A stretch of 54,113 nt of DNA, taken from contig JARIFA010000010.1 of NCBI GenBank assembly GCA_031127075.1, positions 1 through 54,113 on the forward strand. Direction: 5' to 3'. Below, one piece after another: positions 7,475 through 15,427 of the stretch. The notes beneath the pieces are model-generated. The model was not told the DNA's origin, did no database searches, and was given only the letters and a program-made list of their open reading frames with translations. Origin of the DNA: Gemmatimonadota bacterium. GTDB lineage: Bacteria; Gemmatimonadota; Gemmatimonadetes; Gemmatimonadales; Gemmatimonadaceae. A program made the translations under genes and the position numbers. Numbering within the stretch: the first letter of the stretch is position 1; the number at the start of each line of letters is the position of its first letter.

Positions 7475-9808
7475 ATGTCCTCGACACGCCGCATCCGCTC
7501 CCTCCTCCTGCTCGTCACAACCGCCGGCCGCCTCGCTTCCCAGGTCCTGGCCCCGCCGACCGCCGCCACCGGGATCATCACCGGCCGCGTCATCGACGCG
7601 GTCACTGAGCAGGGACTCGCCGAGGCCACCATCCGCATCGTCGGCCAGACGGCCACCGCGACCTCCAGCGCCGACGGCAGCTTCACGCTCCGTGGCGTGA
7701 CGCCGGGAATCGTCCGGCTCGAGGTGCGACGCCTCGGCTACGTGCCGACGGTGCGCAGCGACCTCGCCGTCAGCGCGGGGAAGCCTGTGGTGGTGACGCT
7801 CGCGATCCGCCGGCTCCCCGCCGAACAGCTCGCGGCGGTCACGGTCCGCCCGTCCGCGTTCCCCGCCGAACCGGCGAGCGGCACCCCCGTCTCGACGACG
7901 ACGCTCACGAGCGAGGAGCTCCGCCGCACGCCGGGCGCGCTGGAGGACGTCGTGCAGGCGCTCGCGGTGACCCCGGGCATCGCGACCACAGGGGGCGGGC
8001 GCAACGACCTCTTCGTCCGCGGCGGCGCGGCGTACGAGAACCTCTTCGTCGTCGACAACATCGAGGTGCCGAACATCAACCATTTCGGCTCTCAGGGCTC
8101 CACCGGCGGCCCCCTCTCCCTGATGAACGTGCGGTTCATCGAGGAGGCGACCCTCTCCGCCGGCGGCTTCGGCGTCCGCTACGGCGACCGCGTCTCCTCC
8201 GCGACCAGCCTCACATTGCGCGAGGGGAACCGCGAGCGGCTCGCCGGCGAATTGAACCTCGCCGCCTCGCAGTTCGGCGCAATCGTCGAAGGGCCGATCG
8301 GGCGCACCGGCTCCTTCCTGCTCAACATCCGACGCAGCTACCTCGACCTCCTCTTCGAGGCCCTCGGCGTCGCCTTTGTGCCGACCTACACCGACCTGAC
8401 CGCGAAGCTCGCCTGGCGCCCGACCCCGCGCGACGCCGTGTCGTTCCTCACCATCGCCGCGATCGACGAGATCGCCTTCAACAACGACTCCGCCGAGAGT
8501 CGCGTCACCAACAGCCAGATCCTCGGGACCGCGCAGGACCAGTACTTCTCGGGGCTGACGTGGAAGCGCCTGCTCGCGCGCGGCGTCGTGACGACGACAC
8601 TCGGGCGGACCTGGAGCCGCTACCGCTCCGTCCAGAACGATTCCCTCGTCCCGCCGAACCCGATCTTCGCGCTGCGCTCGACGGAGGGAGAGACCTCGCT
8701 GCGCACCGACCTCACGCGCGAGGTCGGCTCGGCCCTCACGATCGACGCGGGTGTCATCGTGAAGACGGCGCCGCGTCTCCGGTACGACGTCACGCTCCCC
8801 GGCTTCCTGCGCACCGACGCCGCAGGCGTGCCGCGTGCGCTCGCGGTGGATACCACCTTCGCCAGCACCCGCCTCGGGGCCTATGCGCAGGCGACGGTGC
8901 AGGCCACCCCGCGACTGCGCGTCACGGGCGGACTCCGCGGTGATACCTACGGGGCACTCGGTGATGCACGCACTCTCGCGCCGCGCCTCAGCGCCGTCTA
9001 CCAGTTGAGCGCCCCCACCTCGCTCACCCTCAGCGCGGGCCGATACTACCAGGCGCCGAGCGCGATCTGGCTCGTCGGCGACCCCGGCAACGCGGGCCGG
9101 CTCACGCCGCTCCGCGCCGACCAGGTCGTGGCCGGGTGGCGCCGCCTCATCGGAGACGACTGGCGCGTGCAGGTGGAGGGGTACGCCAAGCGATACGCGC
9201 AGTACCCCACGCGGCTCTTCCGCCCCAACGCGGTGCTGCAGCCCGGCGGGTTCGACGACGCGACGACCGACATCCCCTTCGGGCTCGAGCCCCTCGCCGC
9301 CACCGGCACGGGCAAGGTCTGGGGCGTCGAGGCGCTCCTGCAGAAGCGGCTCGGCGTGATCCCGGTCTATGGGCTGGTCGCCGTGAGCTACACGAAGACC
9401 GCGTTCACCGGTGCGGACGGCACAACGACGCGCGGAGCCTTCGACACGCCGCTGATCTTCAACGTCGTGGGCGGCTGGCGGCCGTCACCGGTCTGGGAGT
9501 TCAGCGGGCGGCTCCGAAGCTCGACGGGGCGGCCGTACACGCCCTACCTGATCGCGGGGGCCGAGGCGGGACGGCTCAACTTCACGCGCTACAACGCCGA
9601 GCGACTACCGAATTTCCTCTCGGTCGACGCGCGGGTGGACCGGCGCTGGACCGTGGGGCGCACGCAGCTCGTGACATTCATCGACGTGGGGAACATCAAC
9701 GCGCGCGCGAACGTGAACGGCTACCGCTGGAATCCTCGGACGCGGCTCGCCGAGGCGCAGTCGGGGATCGCCATCCTCCCGACCATCGGGATCAACTGGG
9801 AGTTCTGA
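7475..9808 (+). CDS. TonB-dependent receptor with N-terminal carboxypeptidase-regulatory-like domain
   Basis: A 777-residue outer-membrane receptor. After a signal peptide (ending near RLASQ) comes a carboxypeptidase-regulatory-like beta domain (about 30-110: GRVIDAVTEQGLAEATIRI ... GSFTLRGV). A plug domain follows (about 115-240: TPGALEDVVQALAVTPGI, NDLFVRGGAAYENLFVVDNIEVP), then a beta-barrel ending in Phe (IGINWEF). Such proteins bring in substrates at the expense of TonB energy; the ligand is unknown. ATG 7475 is chosen; a GTG at 7469 would add two residues and has a better placed GGTGAGC upstream. The 3' end overlaps the convergent hydrolase gene by 17 bases. Confidence 0.92.
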   Translation: MSSTRRIRSLLLLVTTAGRLASQVLAPPTAATGIITGRVIDAVTEQGLAEATIRIVGQTATATSSADGSFTLRGVTPGIVRLEVRRLGYVPTVRSDLAVSAGKPVVVTLAIRRLPAEQLAAVTVRPSAFPAEPASGTPVSTTTLTSEELRRTPGALEDVVQALAVTPGIATTGGGRNDLFVRGGAAYENLFVVDNIEVPNINHFGSQGSTGGPLSLMNVRFIEEATLSAGGFGVRYGDRVSSATSLTLREGNRERLAGELNLAASQFGAIVEGPIGRTGSFLLNIRRSYLDLLFEALGVAFVPTYTDLTAKLAWRPTPRDAVSFLTIAAIDEIAFNNDSAESRVTNSQILGTAQDQYFSGLTWKRLLARGVVTTTLGRTWSRYRSVQNDSLVPPNPIFALRSTEGETSLRTDLTREVGSALTIDAGVIVKTAPRLRYDVTLPGFLRTDAAGVPRALAVDTTFASTRLGAYAQATVQATPRLRVTGGLRGDTYGALGDARTLAPRLSAVYQLSAPTSLTLSAGRYYQAPSAIWLVGDPGNAGRLTPLRADQVVAGWRRLIGDDWRVQVEGYAKRYAQYPTRLFRPNAVLQPGGFDDATTDIPFGLEPLAATGTGKVWGVEALLQKRLGVIPVYGLVAVSYTKTAFTGADGTTTRGAFDTPLIFNVVGGWRPSPVWEFSGRLRSSTGRPYTPYLIAGAEAGRLNFTRYNAERLPNFLSVDARVDRRWTVGRTQLVTFIDVGNINARANVNGYRWNPRTRLAEAQSGIAILPTIGINWEF

Positions 9809-10553
9809 CCCGCGCGGGGCACCGACCCGTCGCCACCTGCGCGGGCGGGATCGTCCCGGTGCCGAGGAAGCGCTTGACGATATCGATCGTGTCGTCGCGC
9901 ATCATGATGAAGGTGTGCCCATCCGGCACGATGAGATGTGCCCGCGCACCGGCGAGACAGGTCTCCTCGAACGAGACGGTGCGATCGTCGCGCCCGGCCA
10001 CGATCGCGAACTCGAGGGTCGGGGGCGGTGCGGGCAACGAGGCGACGGTACTCCCGGTGGTCGTCAGCTCGGTGATCGGCGCGAGGAGCCAGCTCACGTA
10101 CGGTGCGAACATATCGGCGACGCGCGCACCCCGGTTCGGTGGGGAGAGCATCACCATCCGGCCGAGCGGCGCGCGCATCGGGTCGTTCGCGAGCATCCAC
10201 CGCACCACGATATTCCCAAGGCTGTGACCCACGAAGTCCACGCGCGCCACCGGCTGCGCCGCGACTTCGGCGTCCACCGCCCGGCTCAGCTCGGCGCCGA
10301 TCTCCGCGATGGTCGGGCCGTAACTGCTGTAGAAGAAGTTGAGCACGCGGTAGCCCGCGGCCTCGAGGGCACGCTGCATCGGCCACATCGATACCGTGGT
10401 GCGTCCCATCCCGTGGACCAGGACCACGAGCGCGGCGGGACGACGGGTCGGCTGAACCCGTGACGTCTGCGCCGCGACCTGACGCGTCGCGGCGAGCATC
10501 GCGAATGAGGCGGTGAACAGTCCGAGGACGAGGGTGCGTGGGCGGCCGTGCAT
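9792..10553 (-). CDS. Exported alpha/beta hydrolase, lipase-like
   Basis: A 253-residue alpha/beta hydrolase with a signal peptide (RTLVLGLFTASFAMLAATRQVAAQ), so it acts in or beyond the periplasm. The oxyanion motif VLVHGMG, the nucleophile elbow GHSLGN, an aspartate in AGRDDRTVS and a histidine in PDGHTFI form a complete Ser-Asp-His triad. The shape LNFFYSSYGPTIAEIG and the HSLGN elbow resemble triacylglycerol lipase/acyltransferase-type proteins. ATG 10553 is fixed by a strong GGAGGTGA ten bases upstream. It diverges from the glycerophosphodiesterase gene, and both may act on lipids. Confidence 0.86.
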   Translation of the reverse strand: MHGRPRTLVLGLFTASFAMLAATRQVAAQTSRVQPTRRPAALVVLVHGMGRTTVSMWPMQRALEAAGYRVLNFFYSSYGPTIAEIGAELSRAVDAEVAAQPVARVDFVGHSLGNIVVRWMLANDPMRAPLGRMVMLSPPNRGARVADMFAPYVSWLLAPITELTTTGSTVASLPAPPPTLEFAIVAGRDDRTVSFEETCLAGARAHLIVPDGHTFIMMRDDTIDIVKRFLGTGTIPPAQVATGRCPARVRTPS

Positions 10554-10563
10554 ATTCTTAGTC

Positions 10564-10571
10564 TCACCTCC
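10564..10571 (-). promoter_or_regulatory. Shine-Dalgarno GGAGGTGA for the hydrolase
   Basis: On the minus strand GGAGGTGA lies ten bases before ATG 10553. It rules out the longer open frame that begins at 10610. Confidence 0.7.
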
Positions 10572-10628
10572 GCCTCCTGCTGGAGCAACGGCCGCGCGAT
10601 GCTCGCCCACCTGACACCGCCCACTCCG

Positions 10629-11690
10629 ATGCGCCGATCCGTCGCCACCGGTCTAGCTGCCACCTTCATCGGTCTCTGTGCCGCCGCCTGCACCCCGCGC
10701 GACGCGTCGACGCCTTGGCCCGCGCCGACCCTCGGTGGACGGCCCCCGATCGTCATCGCCCACCGCGGCGCCTCGGGGGAGCGACCGGAGCACACCCTCG
10801 TCGCCTACGAGCGTGCCATCGCGCAGGGGGCCGACTGCATCGAACCGGACCTCGTGCTCACCAAGGACGGCGTCCTCGTCGCGCGTCACGACATCTACCT
10901 CTCCACCACCACCGACGTCGCCGACCACCCGGAGTTCGCGTCGCGTCGCCGGCTCGCGACCGACGAGGGACACCGCGGGCTCGAGGACTGGTTCGTGGCG
11001 GACTTCACCTTCGCTGAGCTGCGCACCCTCCGCGCCCGGCAGGCGTTCAAGGGTCGGTCATCGGAGTTCGATGGTCGGTACGAGATCCCGACCTTCGACG
11101 AGGTGCTCCAGCTCGCCGCGCGGAGCCGGACCACGACAGGCGCTCGGGTCTGTGTCTACCCTGAGGCGAAGGCCCCTGCCTTCCACGCCTCGCTCGAGCA
11201 GGATATCGGCGGGGCGATCCTCGCCGCGCTGCACGCGCACGGCCTCGACGCCGGGGACGCGCCGGTCTTCATCCAGTCGTTCGAGCCCACGTTCGTCCGC
11301 GAGATGGCCGCGCGCACATCTCTACCGCTCATCCTCCTCGCTGGGGACACGACCGCCCTCGCGGCGGCGCAGGCGCTCAAGGGCGCGCCGTTCTGGGACG
11401 GCCTCGGTGTGACGCACGCGATGCTCTTCGACTCCACCGGCGCGTCGAGCGGCCTCGTCGAGGCGGCGCACGCCGCCGGGACCACGGTCCATGTGTGGAC
11501 CTACCGGGACGACGCGCCCTTCCGCTCCGACGAATCCACCGAGGCCGCGATGCGGCACGCGCTCGCCCTCGGCGTCGACGGCGTCTTCAGCGACTTCCCC
11601 GCGACGGCGGTGCGCGTGGTGGATGAGATGCGGACCGGGGCGCCGCTCAGGCCGACGGAGCGCCCGACCCGCGCCGCCGCGCCGCGATAA
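10629..11690 (+). CDS. Glycerophosphodiester phosphodiesterase family lipoprotein
   Basis: A 353-residue GDPD-family enzyme that would hydrolyse deacylated phospholipid (glycerophosphodiesters) to glycerol-3-phosphate and an alcohol. The signature IAHRGASGERPEHTLVAYERAI ... DCIEPDLVLTKDGVLVARHD carries the conserved catalytic His pair and the metal-binding Glu/Asp; a later EAKAP motif supplies another acidic ligand. ATG 10629 starts a lipoprotein signal (GLCAAAC), so it is periplasmic and membrane-anchored; earlier in-frame ATGs at 10548 and 10599 would spoil the signal peptide. The periplasmic GlpQ-type role is inferred. Its 3' end overlaps the convergent small membrane protein gene by 44 bases. 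Confidence 0.9.
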   Translation: MRRSVATGLAATFIGLCAAACTPRDASTPWPAPTLGGRPPIVIAHRGASGERPEHTLVAYERAIAQGADCIEPDLVLTKDGVLVARHDIYLSTTTDVADHPEFASRRRLATDEGHRGLEDWFVADFTFAELRTLRARQAFKGRSSEFDGRYEIPTFDEVLQLAARSRTTTGARVCVYPEAKAPAFHASLEQDIGGAILAALHAHGLDAGDAPVFIQSFEPTFVREMAARTSLPLILLAGDTTALAAAQALKGAPFWDGLGVTHAMLFDSTGASSGLVEAAHAAGTTVHVWTYRDDAPFRSDESTEAAMRHALALGVDGVFSDFPATAVRVVDEMRTGAPLRPTERPTRAAAPR

Positions 11691-11877
11691 GGAAGAGCAG
11701 CCCCGTCACCAGGAGTGCGGCGCCCCACCAGAGGTTCAGGTTGATGCCGCCGGACTTCAGGTAGCGCGACGCATCATTGCCGGTCACGAGACCGAAGCCG
11801 CCGAGGACGCCGCCCAAGGCGGTGAAGAGGCCGCCGATGGGGAGCCGCAGGTCGAGGTGTGCATCCGAGTGGGTCAT
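11647..11877 (-). CDS. Small two-helix membrane protein (hypothetical)
   Basis: A 76-residue protein with two predicted membrane segments (IGGLFTALGGVLGGFGLV and LWWGAALLVTGLLFLIA) and a basic tail (AARRRGSG). ATG 11877 follows a GGAG and sits 14 bases after the symporter stop, so it is probably co-transcribed with the symporter. I do not recognise a named family. Linkage suggests an accessory subunit, but nothing in the sequence proves it. Confidence 0.65.
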   Translation of the reverse strand: MTHSDAHLDLRLPIGGLFTALGGVLGGFGLVTGNDASRYLKSGGINLNLWWGAALLVTGLLFLIAARRRGSGAPSA

Positions 11878-11891
11878 CACCGAGCTCCAGA

Positions 11892-13652
11892 TCAGGCGAA
11901 GGCGAGGTTGAGCGCGCCCATCAGGACGAGGATCCCGACGGCGAGCACGGCGGGGCGCTGATGCCACGGCAACGCCGCATCGGTGGGCCGCGGCGTCAGC
12001 GAGTGCACGAGCCCGGTGAGCTCCGCGTCCGGGCGGGGGCGGGTCGCGAGACTCACGACGATGGTCACGACGACGCAGGATGCGAACGCGGCGATTGCGG
12101 TCCAGAAGGTCTGCGCCATCTCGCTGGGATAGGTCGTGAGGTGGCCGAGGAAGCCCCCCTTCACTCCCGGTACGCCACCGAGCGGGAGGGTCAGGCCATG
12201 ATGCAGCGCCGCGCCGAGCATCCCCGCGGTCAGCCCCCAGAACGCGCCGTGCCCCGTCGCACGCTTCCAGAACATCCCGAGCGCGAAGGTCGCGAAGAGC
12301 GGCGCGTTCACAAACGCGAAGACGAGTTGCAGCAGCTCCATGATGTTGTTGAAGGCACCGGCCACGTACGCGGCCGCCACGGAGAGCAGCACGCCGCCGA
12401 CCGTCGCGACTCTTCCCATCCAGAGGTAGTGCGCATCGCTCGCCTCCTTCCGGAAGTGGCTTTGATAGATGTCATACGTCCACACCGTGTTGAAGGCGGT
12501 GACGTTCCCCGCCATCCCGGACATGAACGAGGCGAGGAGCGCGGTGAGCCCGAGACCGAGCATCCCCTCGGGAAAGAGCTTCACGAGGAGCATCGGCGTG
12601 GCAAGGTCGTAGTCCAGGACGGCGCGCCCGGCGGCGTCGATCAACGGGAGCCCGTCAGCGCCGAGCTTGGCTGGGATGATCCCGCTCCCGGCGTCGGCGG
12701 CGCCGCTCGTGAGGGCGAGCGCGATCATCCCCGGGAGAATCACCAGGAAGGGGAAGAGCATCTTCGGCAGCGCCGCGATCAGCGGGGTGCGGCGCGCGGC
12801 GTGCATCGAGTCGGCCGCCATCGCGCGCTGCACCACGAGAAAATCGGTGCACCAGTAGCCGAACGAGAGCACGACACCGAGCCCCATGACGAGACCGAAC
12901 CACTCGACGCCGAACGCATTCGTCGCGGGGTCGGTCATCCCCTGCCAGGCGTTGGTATACGTCCCCGCCGGGAGCCCGCGCGTGGCCGCGGCCTCGGTGA
13001 GCCGCGCGGTGAGCCCCTCCCATCCGCCGACGGCGCGGAGGCCGATCCCCACGAGCGGCGCGAAGCCGAAGGCGATCATGAAGAACTGCAGCACCTCGTT
13101 GTAGATGGCGCTAGTGAGCCCGCCGGCGAAGACGTAGGCGAGGACGATCGCCGCGGAGACCAGCACACTGACGTCGAAGCTCCAGCCAAGCAGGAGGTTG
13201 AAGAGCTTCCCCATCGCGTACATCGAGATGCCGGAGGAGAAGATCGTCATCGCGGCGAAGCTCAGCGCGTTGAGCGTGCGCGTCTTCTCATCGAACCGGA
13301 GCGCGAGGTACTCCGGCACGCTGCGCGCCCGCGACCCGTAATAGAATGGCATCATGAAGATCGCGACGAACACCATCGCAGGGATCGCGCCCACCCAGTA
13401 GAAGTGGCTCGTCGCCATCCCGTACTTCGCGCCTGAGGCCCCCATTCCGATCACTTCCTGCGCCCCGAGGTTGGCCGAGAGGAACGCGAGCCCGGTGACC
13501 CAAGGTGGGAGGGAGCGACCGGATTCGAGGAACTCGGTCGCGGTCGCGGTTCGTCGCCGCAGCGCCCAGCCGATGCCGAGGACGAAGGCGAAGTAGAGAC
13601 CCATCACGGCGTAGTCGATCACCGTGAGCTGTGTGGCGGGAGCGAGGGGCAC
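11892..13652 (-). CDS. Sodium/solute symporter (SSS family)
   Basis: A 586-residue inner-membrane transporter with the SSS layout of 13 or more helices. Landmarks are the first helix YAVMGLYFAFVLGIGWALRRR, the loop FLESGRSLPPWVTGLAFLSANLGAQEVIGMGASG, which resembles the sugar-type SGLT subgroup, and RSVPEYLALRFDEKTR. The GTG start at 13652 has GGAG five bases upstream; the longer frame reads through the cupin gene antisense and was rejected. A sugar or related polyol is the likely cargo by subgroup resemblance, not proven. Confidence 0.9.
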   Translation of the reverse strand: MPLAPATQLTVIDYAVMGLYFAFVLGIGWALRRRTATATEFLESGRSLPPWVTGLAFLSANLGAQEVIGMGASGAKYGMATSHFYWVGAIPAMVFVAIFMMPFYYGSRARSVPEYLALRFDEKTRTLNALSFAAMTIFSSGISMYAMGKLFNLLLGWSFDVSVLVSAAIVLAYVFAGGLTSAIYNEVLQFFMIAFGFAPLVGIGLRAVGGWEGLTARLTEAAATRGLPAGTYTNAWQGMTDPATNAFGVEWFGLVMGLGVVLSFGYWCTDFLVVQRAMAADSMHAARRTPLIAALPKMLFPFLVILPGMIALALTSGAADAGSGIIPAKLGADGLPLIDAAGRAVLDYDLATPMLLVKLFPEGMLGLGLTALLASFMSGMAGNVTAFNTVWTYDIYQSHFRKEASDAHYLWMGRVATVGGVLLSVAAAYVAGAFNNIMELLQLVFAFVNAPLFATFALGMFWKRATGHGAFWGLTAGMLGAALHHGLTLPLGGVPGVKGGFLGHLTTYPSEMAQTFWTAIAAFASCVVVTIVVSLATRPRPDAELTGLVHSLTPRPTDAALPWHQRPAVLAVGILVLMGALNLAFA

Positions 13653-13703
13653 AGAGGCTCCAGGGGTGGGGGGGGCGAGCGTGGCAGACGATACCAGCCG
13701 CGC

Positions 13704-13709
13704 TACATT
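13704..13709 (+). promoter_or_regulatory. TACATT box, 6 nt before the cupin ATG
   Basis: TACATT fits the TAnnnT -10 pattern and ends six bases before ATG 13716, with no Shine-Dalgarno. A transcript starting at or near the A of ATG would be leaderless. Confidence 0.45.
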
Positions 13710-13715
13710 CCCGCT

Positions 13716-14090
13716 ATGACCACCTCTCCCGTGCTCTACCAGCGCTGGGCGGACGTCCCGCTCGAGCCCGTCACCGACCAGATCTCCCGCAAGCTCATCA
13801 CCGGGCAGCGGATGATGCTGGCGCATGTCTACCTGAAGAAGGGGGCCGTGGTGCCGAAGCATCAGCACCACAACGAGCAGTTCACCTACATCCTCGAGGG
13901 CGCGCTGCGCTTCTGGATCGGGGACGACGGCGCCGAGGTGATCGACGTGCGCGCTGGCGAGGTGCTGCACATCCCGTCCAACGTCTGGCACAAGGCGGAG
14001 GCGCTCGAGGACACGCTCGACGTCGACATCTTTGACCCGCCGCGCGAGGACTGGCTGAACAAGACGGACGCCTACTTCCACCAGAAGTAG
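13716..14090 (+). CDS. Cupin domain protein
   Basis: A 124-residue single-domain cupin. Metal ligands are visible in motif 1 (HQHHNEQ: His49, His51 and Gln55 in the position often held by Glu) and motif 2 (IPSNVWHKAEALED: His92). The stop is two bases before the SDR gene, so the two form an operon. Function may be a small-molecule isomerase or dioxygenase, or ligand binding; the sequence does not say which. It diverges from the symporter gene. Confidence 0.88.
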   Translation: MTTSPVLYQRWADVPLEPVTDQISRKLITGQRMMLAHVYLKKGAVVPKHQHHNEQFTYILEGALRFWIGDDGAEVIDVRAGEVLHIPSNVWHKAEALEDTLDVDIFDPPREDWLNKTDAYFHQK

Positions 14091-14092
14091 GG

Positions 14093-14881
14093 ATGGACCT
14101 CGGGCTACGGGGCCGCACCGCCTTCGTCGCGGCGTCGAGCCGTGGACTCGGCCGCGCGATCGCCGAGTCGCTCGCCGCGGAGGGCGTACGTGTCGCGATG
14201 TGCGCCCGCACCGCCGCGATCGAGGCGGCCGCGACGGAGGTCGCCGCCGCGCACGGGGTCGAGACCCTCGGCCTCATCGCCGATGTCGCCGTCCCCGCGG
14301 ATGTCGAACGGGCGGTCGCCGCGGTGGAGGCGCGCTTCGGTGCCATCGACATCCTGGTGACCAACGCCGGGGGGCCGCCGCCGGGCGCCTTCGAGCAGCA
14401 CACCCCCGAGGCGTGGCGCGACGCGACGGCCCTCACGCTCGACAGCGTCGTGAACCTCTGCCGCGCCGTGCTCCCGGGGATGAAGGCCCGCCGCTGGGGG
14501 CGGATCCTCAACGTCACGTCGATCGCGGTGAAGCAGCCGGTGGATGGACTGATCCTCTCGAACAGCCTGCGGGCCGCGGTCACGGGATTCGCGCGCACGC
14601 TCGCCACCGAGGTCGCCCCCTTCGGCGTGACGGTGAACAACCTCCTCCCCGGTTACACGCGCACCGAGCGGCTCGAACAGCTCGCTGACGCGCGCGCCAC
14701 GCGCGAGGGGAGCTCCCGTGACGCCGCCACCGCCGCGTGGACGTCACAGATCCCGATGGGGCGCCTCGGTGAGCCGGCGGAGTTCGCCGCGCTCGCCGCC
14801 TTCCTCGCGTCGGAGCGCGCCGGCTACATCACCGCGCAGAACGTCGCCGTCGACGGCGGCTGGATCCGCTCACTGGTCTGA
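14093..14881 (+). CDS. SDR family oxidoreductase lacking the canonical catalytic Tyr/Lys
   Basis: A 262-residue Rossmann protein of short-chain dehydrogenase length, ending with the usual SDR cap (AGYITAQNVAVDGGW). The cofactor loop is AASSRGLGRA rather than TGxxxGIG, NAG follows at 91-93, and Ser143 is present. The normal YxxxK is replaced: aligned positions read Ser156 and Arg160 in LILSNSLRAAVTGF. A subgroup of FabG-like SDRs with imperfect catalytic and NAD motifs is known, and this fits it. It may use another acid or have lost reductase activity. It is paired with the cupin two bases upstream. Confidence 0.88.
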   Translation: MDLGLRGRTAFVAASSRGLGRAIAESLAAEGVRVAMCARTAAIEAAATEVAAAHGVETLGLIADVAVPADVERAVAAVEARFGAIDILVTNAGGPPPGAFEQHTPEAWRDATALTLDSVVNLCRAVLPGMKARRWGRILNVTSIAVKQPVDGLILSNSLRAAVTGFARTLATEVAPFGVTVNNLLPGYTRTERLEQLADARATREGSSRDAATAAWTSQIPMGRLGEPAEFAALAAFLASERAGYITAQNVAVDGGWIRSLV

Positions 14882-14909
14882 GCCCGACGCGCGCTGACGC
14901 GCATCGGGC
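14882..14909. terminator. Hairpin between convergent SDR and DinB genes
   Basis: Arms GCCCGACGCGCG and CGCGCATCGGGC pair over 12 positions with one mismatch around a four-base CTGA loop. It occupies almost all of the 36-base gap between two convergent stops and has no T-tract. A bidirectional terminator is the simplest reading. Confidence 0.5.
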
Positions 14910-14917
14910 GCTGCACG

Positions 14918-15427
14918 TCAGCCGCCGCGCGCCGCGCGGGCGAGCCGCGTGAGCAACGCCAGCTGGCCGGTGTGGTACAGATCGTGGTCGGCGAGCGAGC
15001 GGAGCATCTCGGCGAACGTGATCAGTGGGTTGTCCGGCTCCTCGGCGTGCGGCGGGACCAGCATCTCGAGCTGCTCGGGGGGCATCGTGCGCACGGCGTC
15101 GACGAGGTCGCGGTGCGCCGCATCGAGCGCGGCGATCGCCGCCGCCCAGGCGCTGGGGTCCGGCGCGGGCACGGCGGGCCAGTCCCCTTCGATCGGGCTG
15201 GTTGGTACGGCGCCCCGAGTACGCCGGGTGACCTCGCGCGTCCACGCCCACATGTGCAGGACCGTCGCCCAGATGCCGTGCGCCCCACCGCCGGGGTCCC
15301 AGGCGGCCTCGTCGGCGGAGACCGCGGAGAGGACTGCGGCGCGGGAGGGGCCGTGCCACGGCGTGCCGTCGTGGCCACGGGCGAGCGCGCCGAGAAGCAC
15401 CTCGCGGGGATCCCCGACGCCGCTCAT
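14918..15427 (-). CDS. DinB-like protein (four-helix-bundle, putative metal-dependent)
   Basis: A 169-residue protein with the DinB-superfamily His pattern: one His in helix 2 (VLHMWAWTREV) and two in the last core helix (LADHDLYHTGQLALL), which usually bind a divalent metal. Members include thiol-dependent transferases and many proteins of unknown role. ATG 15427 overlaps the fucosidase stop by four bases (ATGA), so it is translated after the GH29 gene. No function can be read from the sequence beyond the fold. Confidence 0.8.
   Translation of the reverse strand: MSGVGDPREVLLGALARGHDGTPWHGPSRAAVLSAVSADEAAWDPGGGAHGIWATVLHMWAWTREVTRRTRGAVPTSPIEGDWPAVPAPDPSAWAAAIAALDAAHRDLVDAVRTMPPEQLEMLVPPHAEEPDNPLITFAEMLRSLADHDLYHTGQLALLTRLARAARGG

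Noticed and set aside
6314-8083. Upstream extension of the serpin frame to 8083
   Set aside because: It runs antisense through proline dehydrogenase and the TonB receptor; the lipoprotein signal at 6313 marks the true start.
11859-13436. Plus-strand frame of 525 codons
   Set aside because: Antisense to the symporter gene, with charged low-complexity residues and no recognisable domain.
14918-15427. Recent duplication with the DinB gene at 52064
   Set aside because: The two proteins share only the fold and His pattern, with no extended identity.
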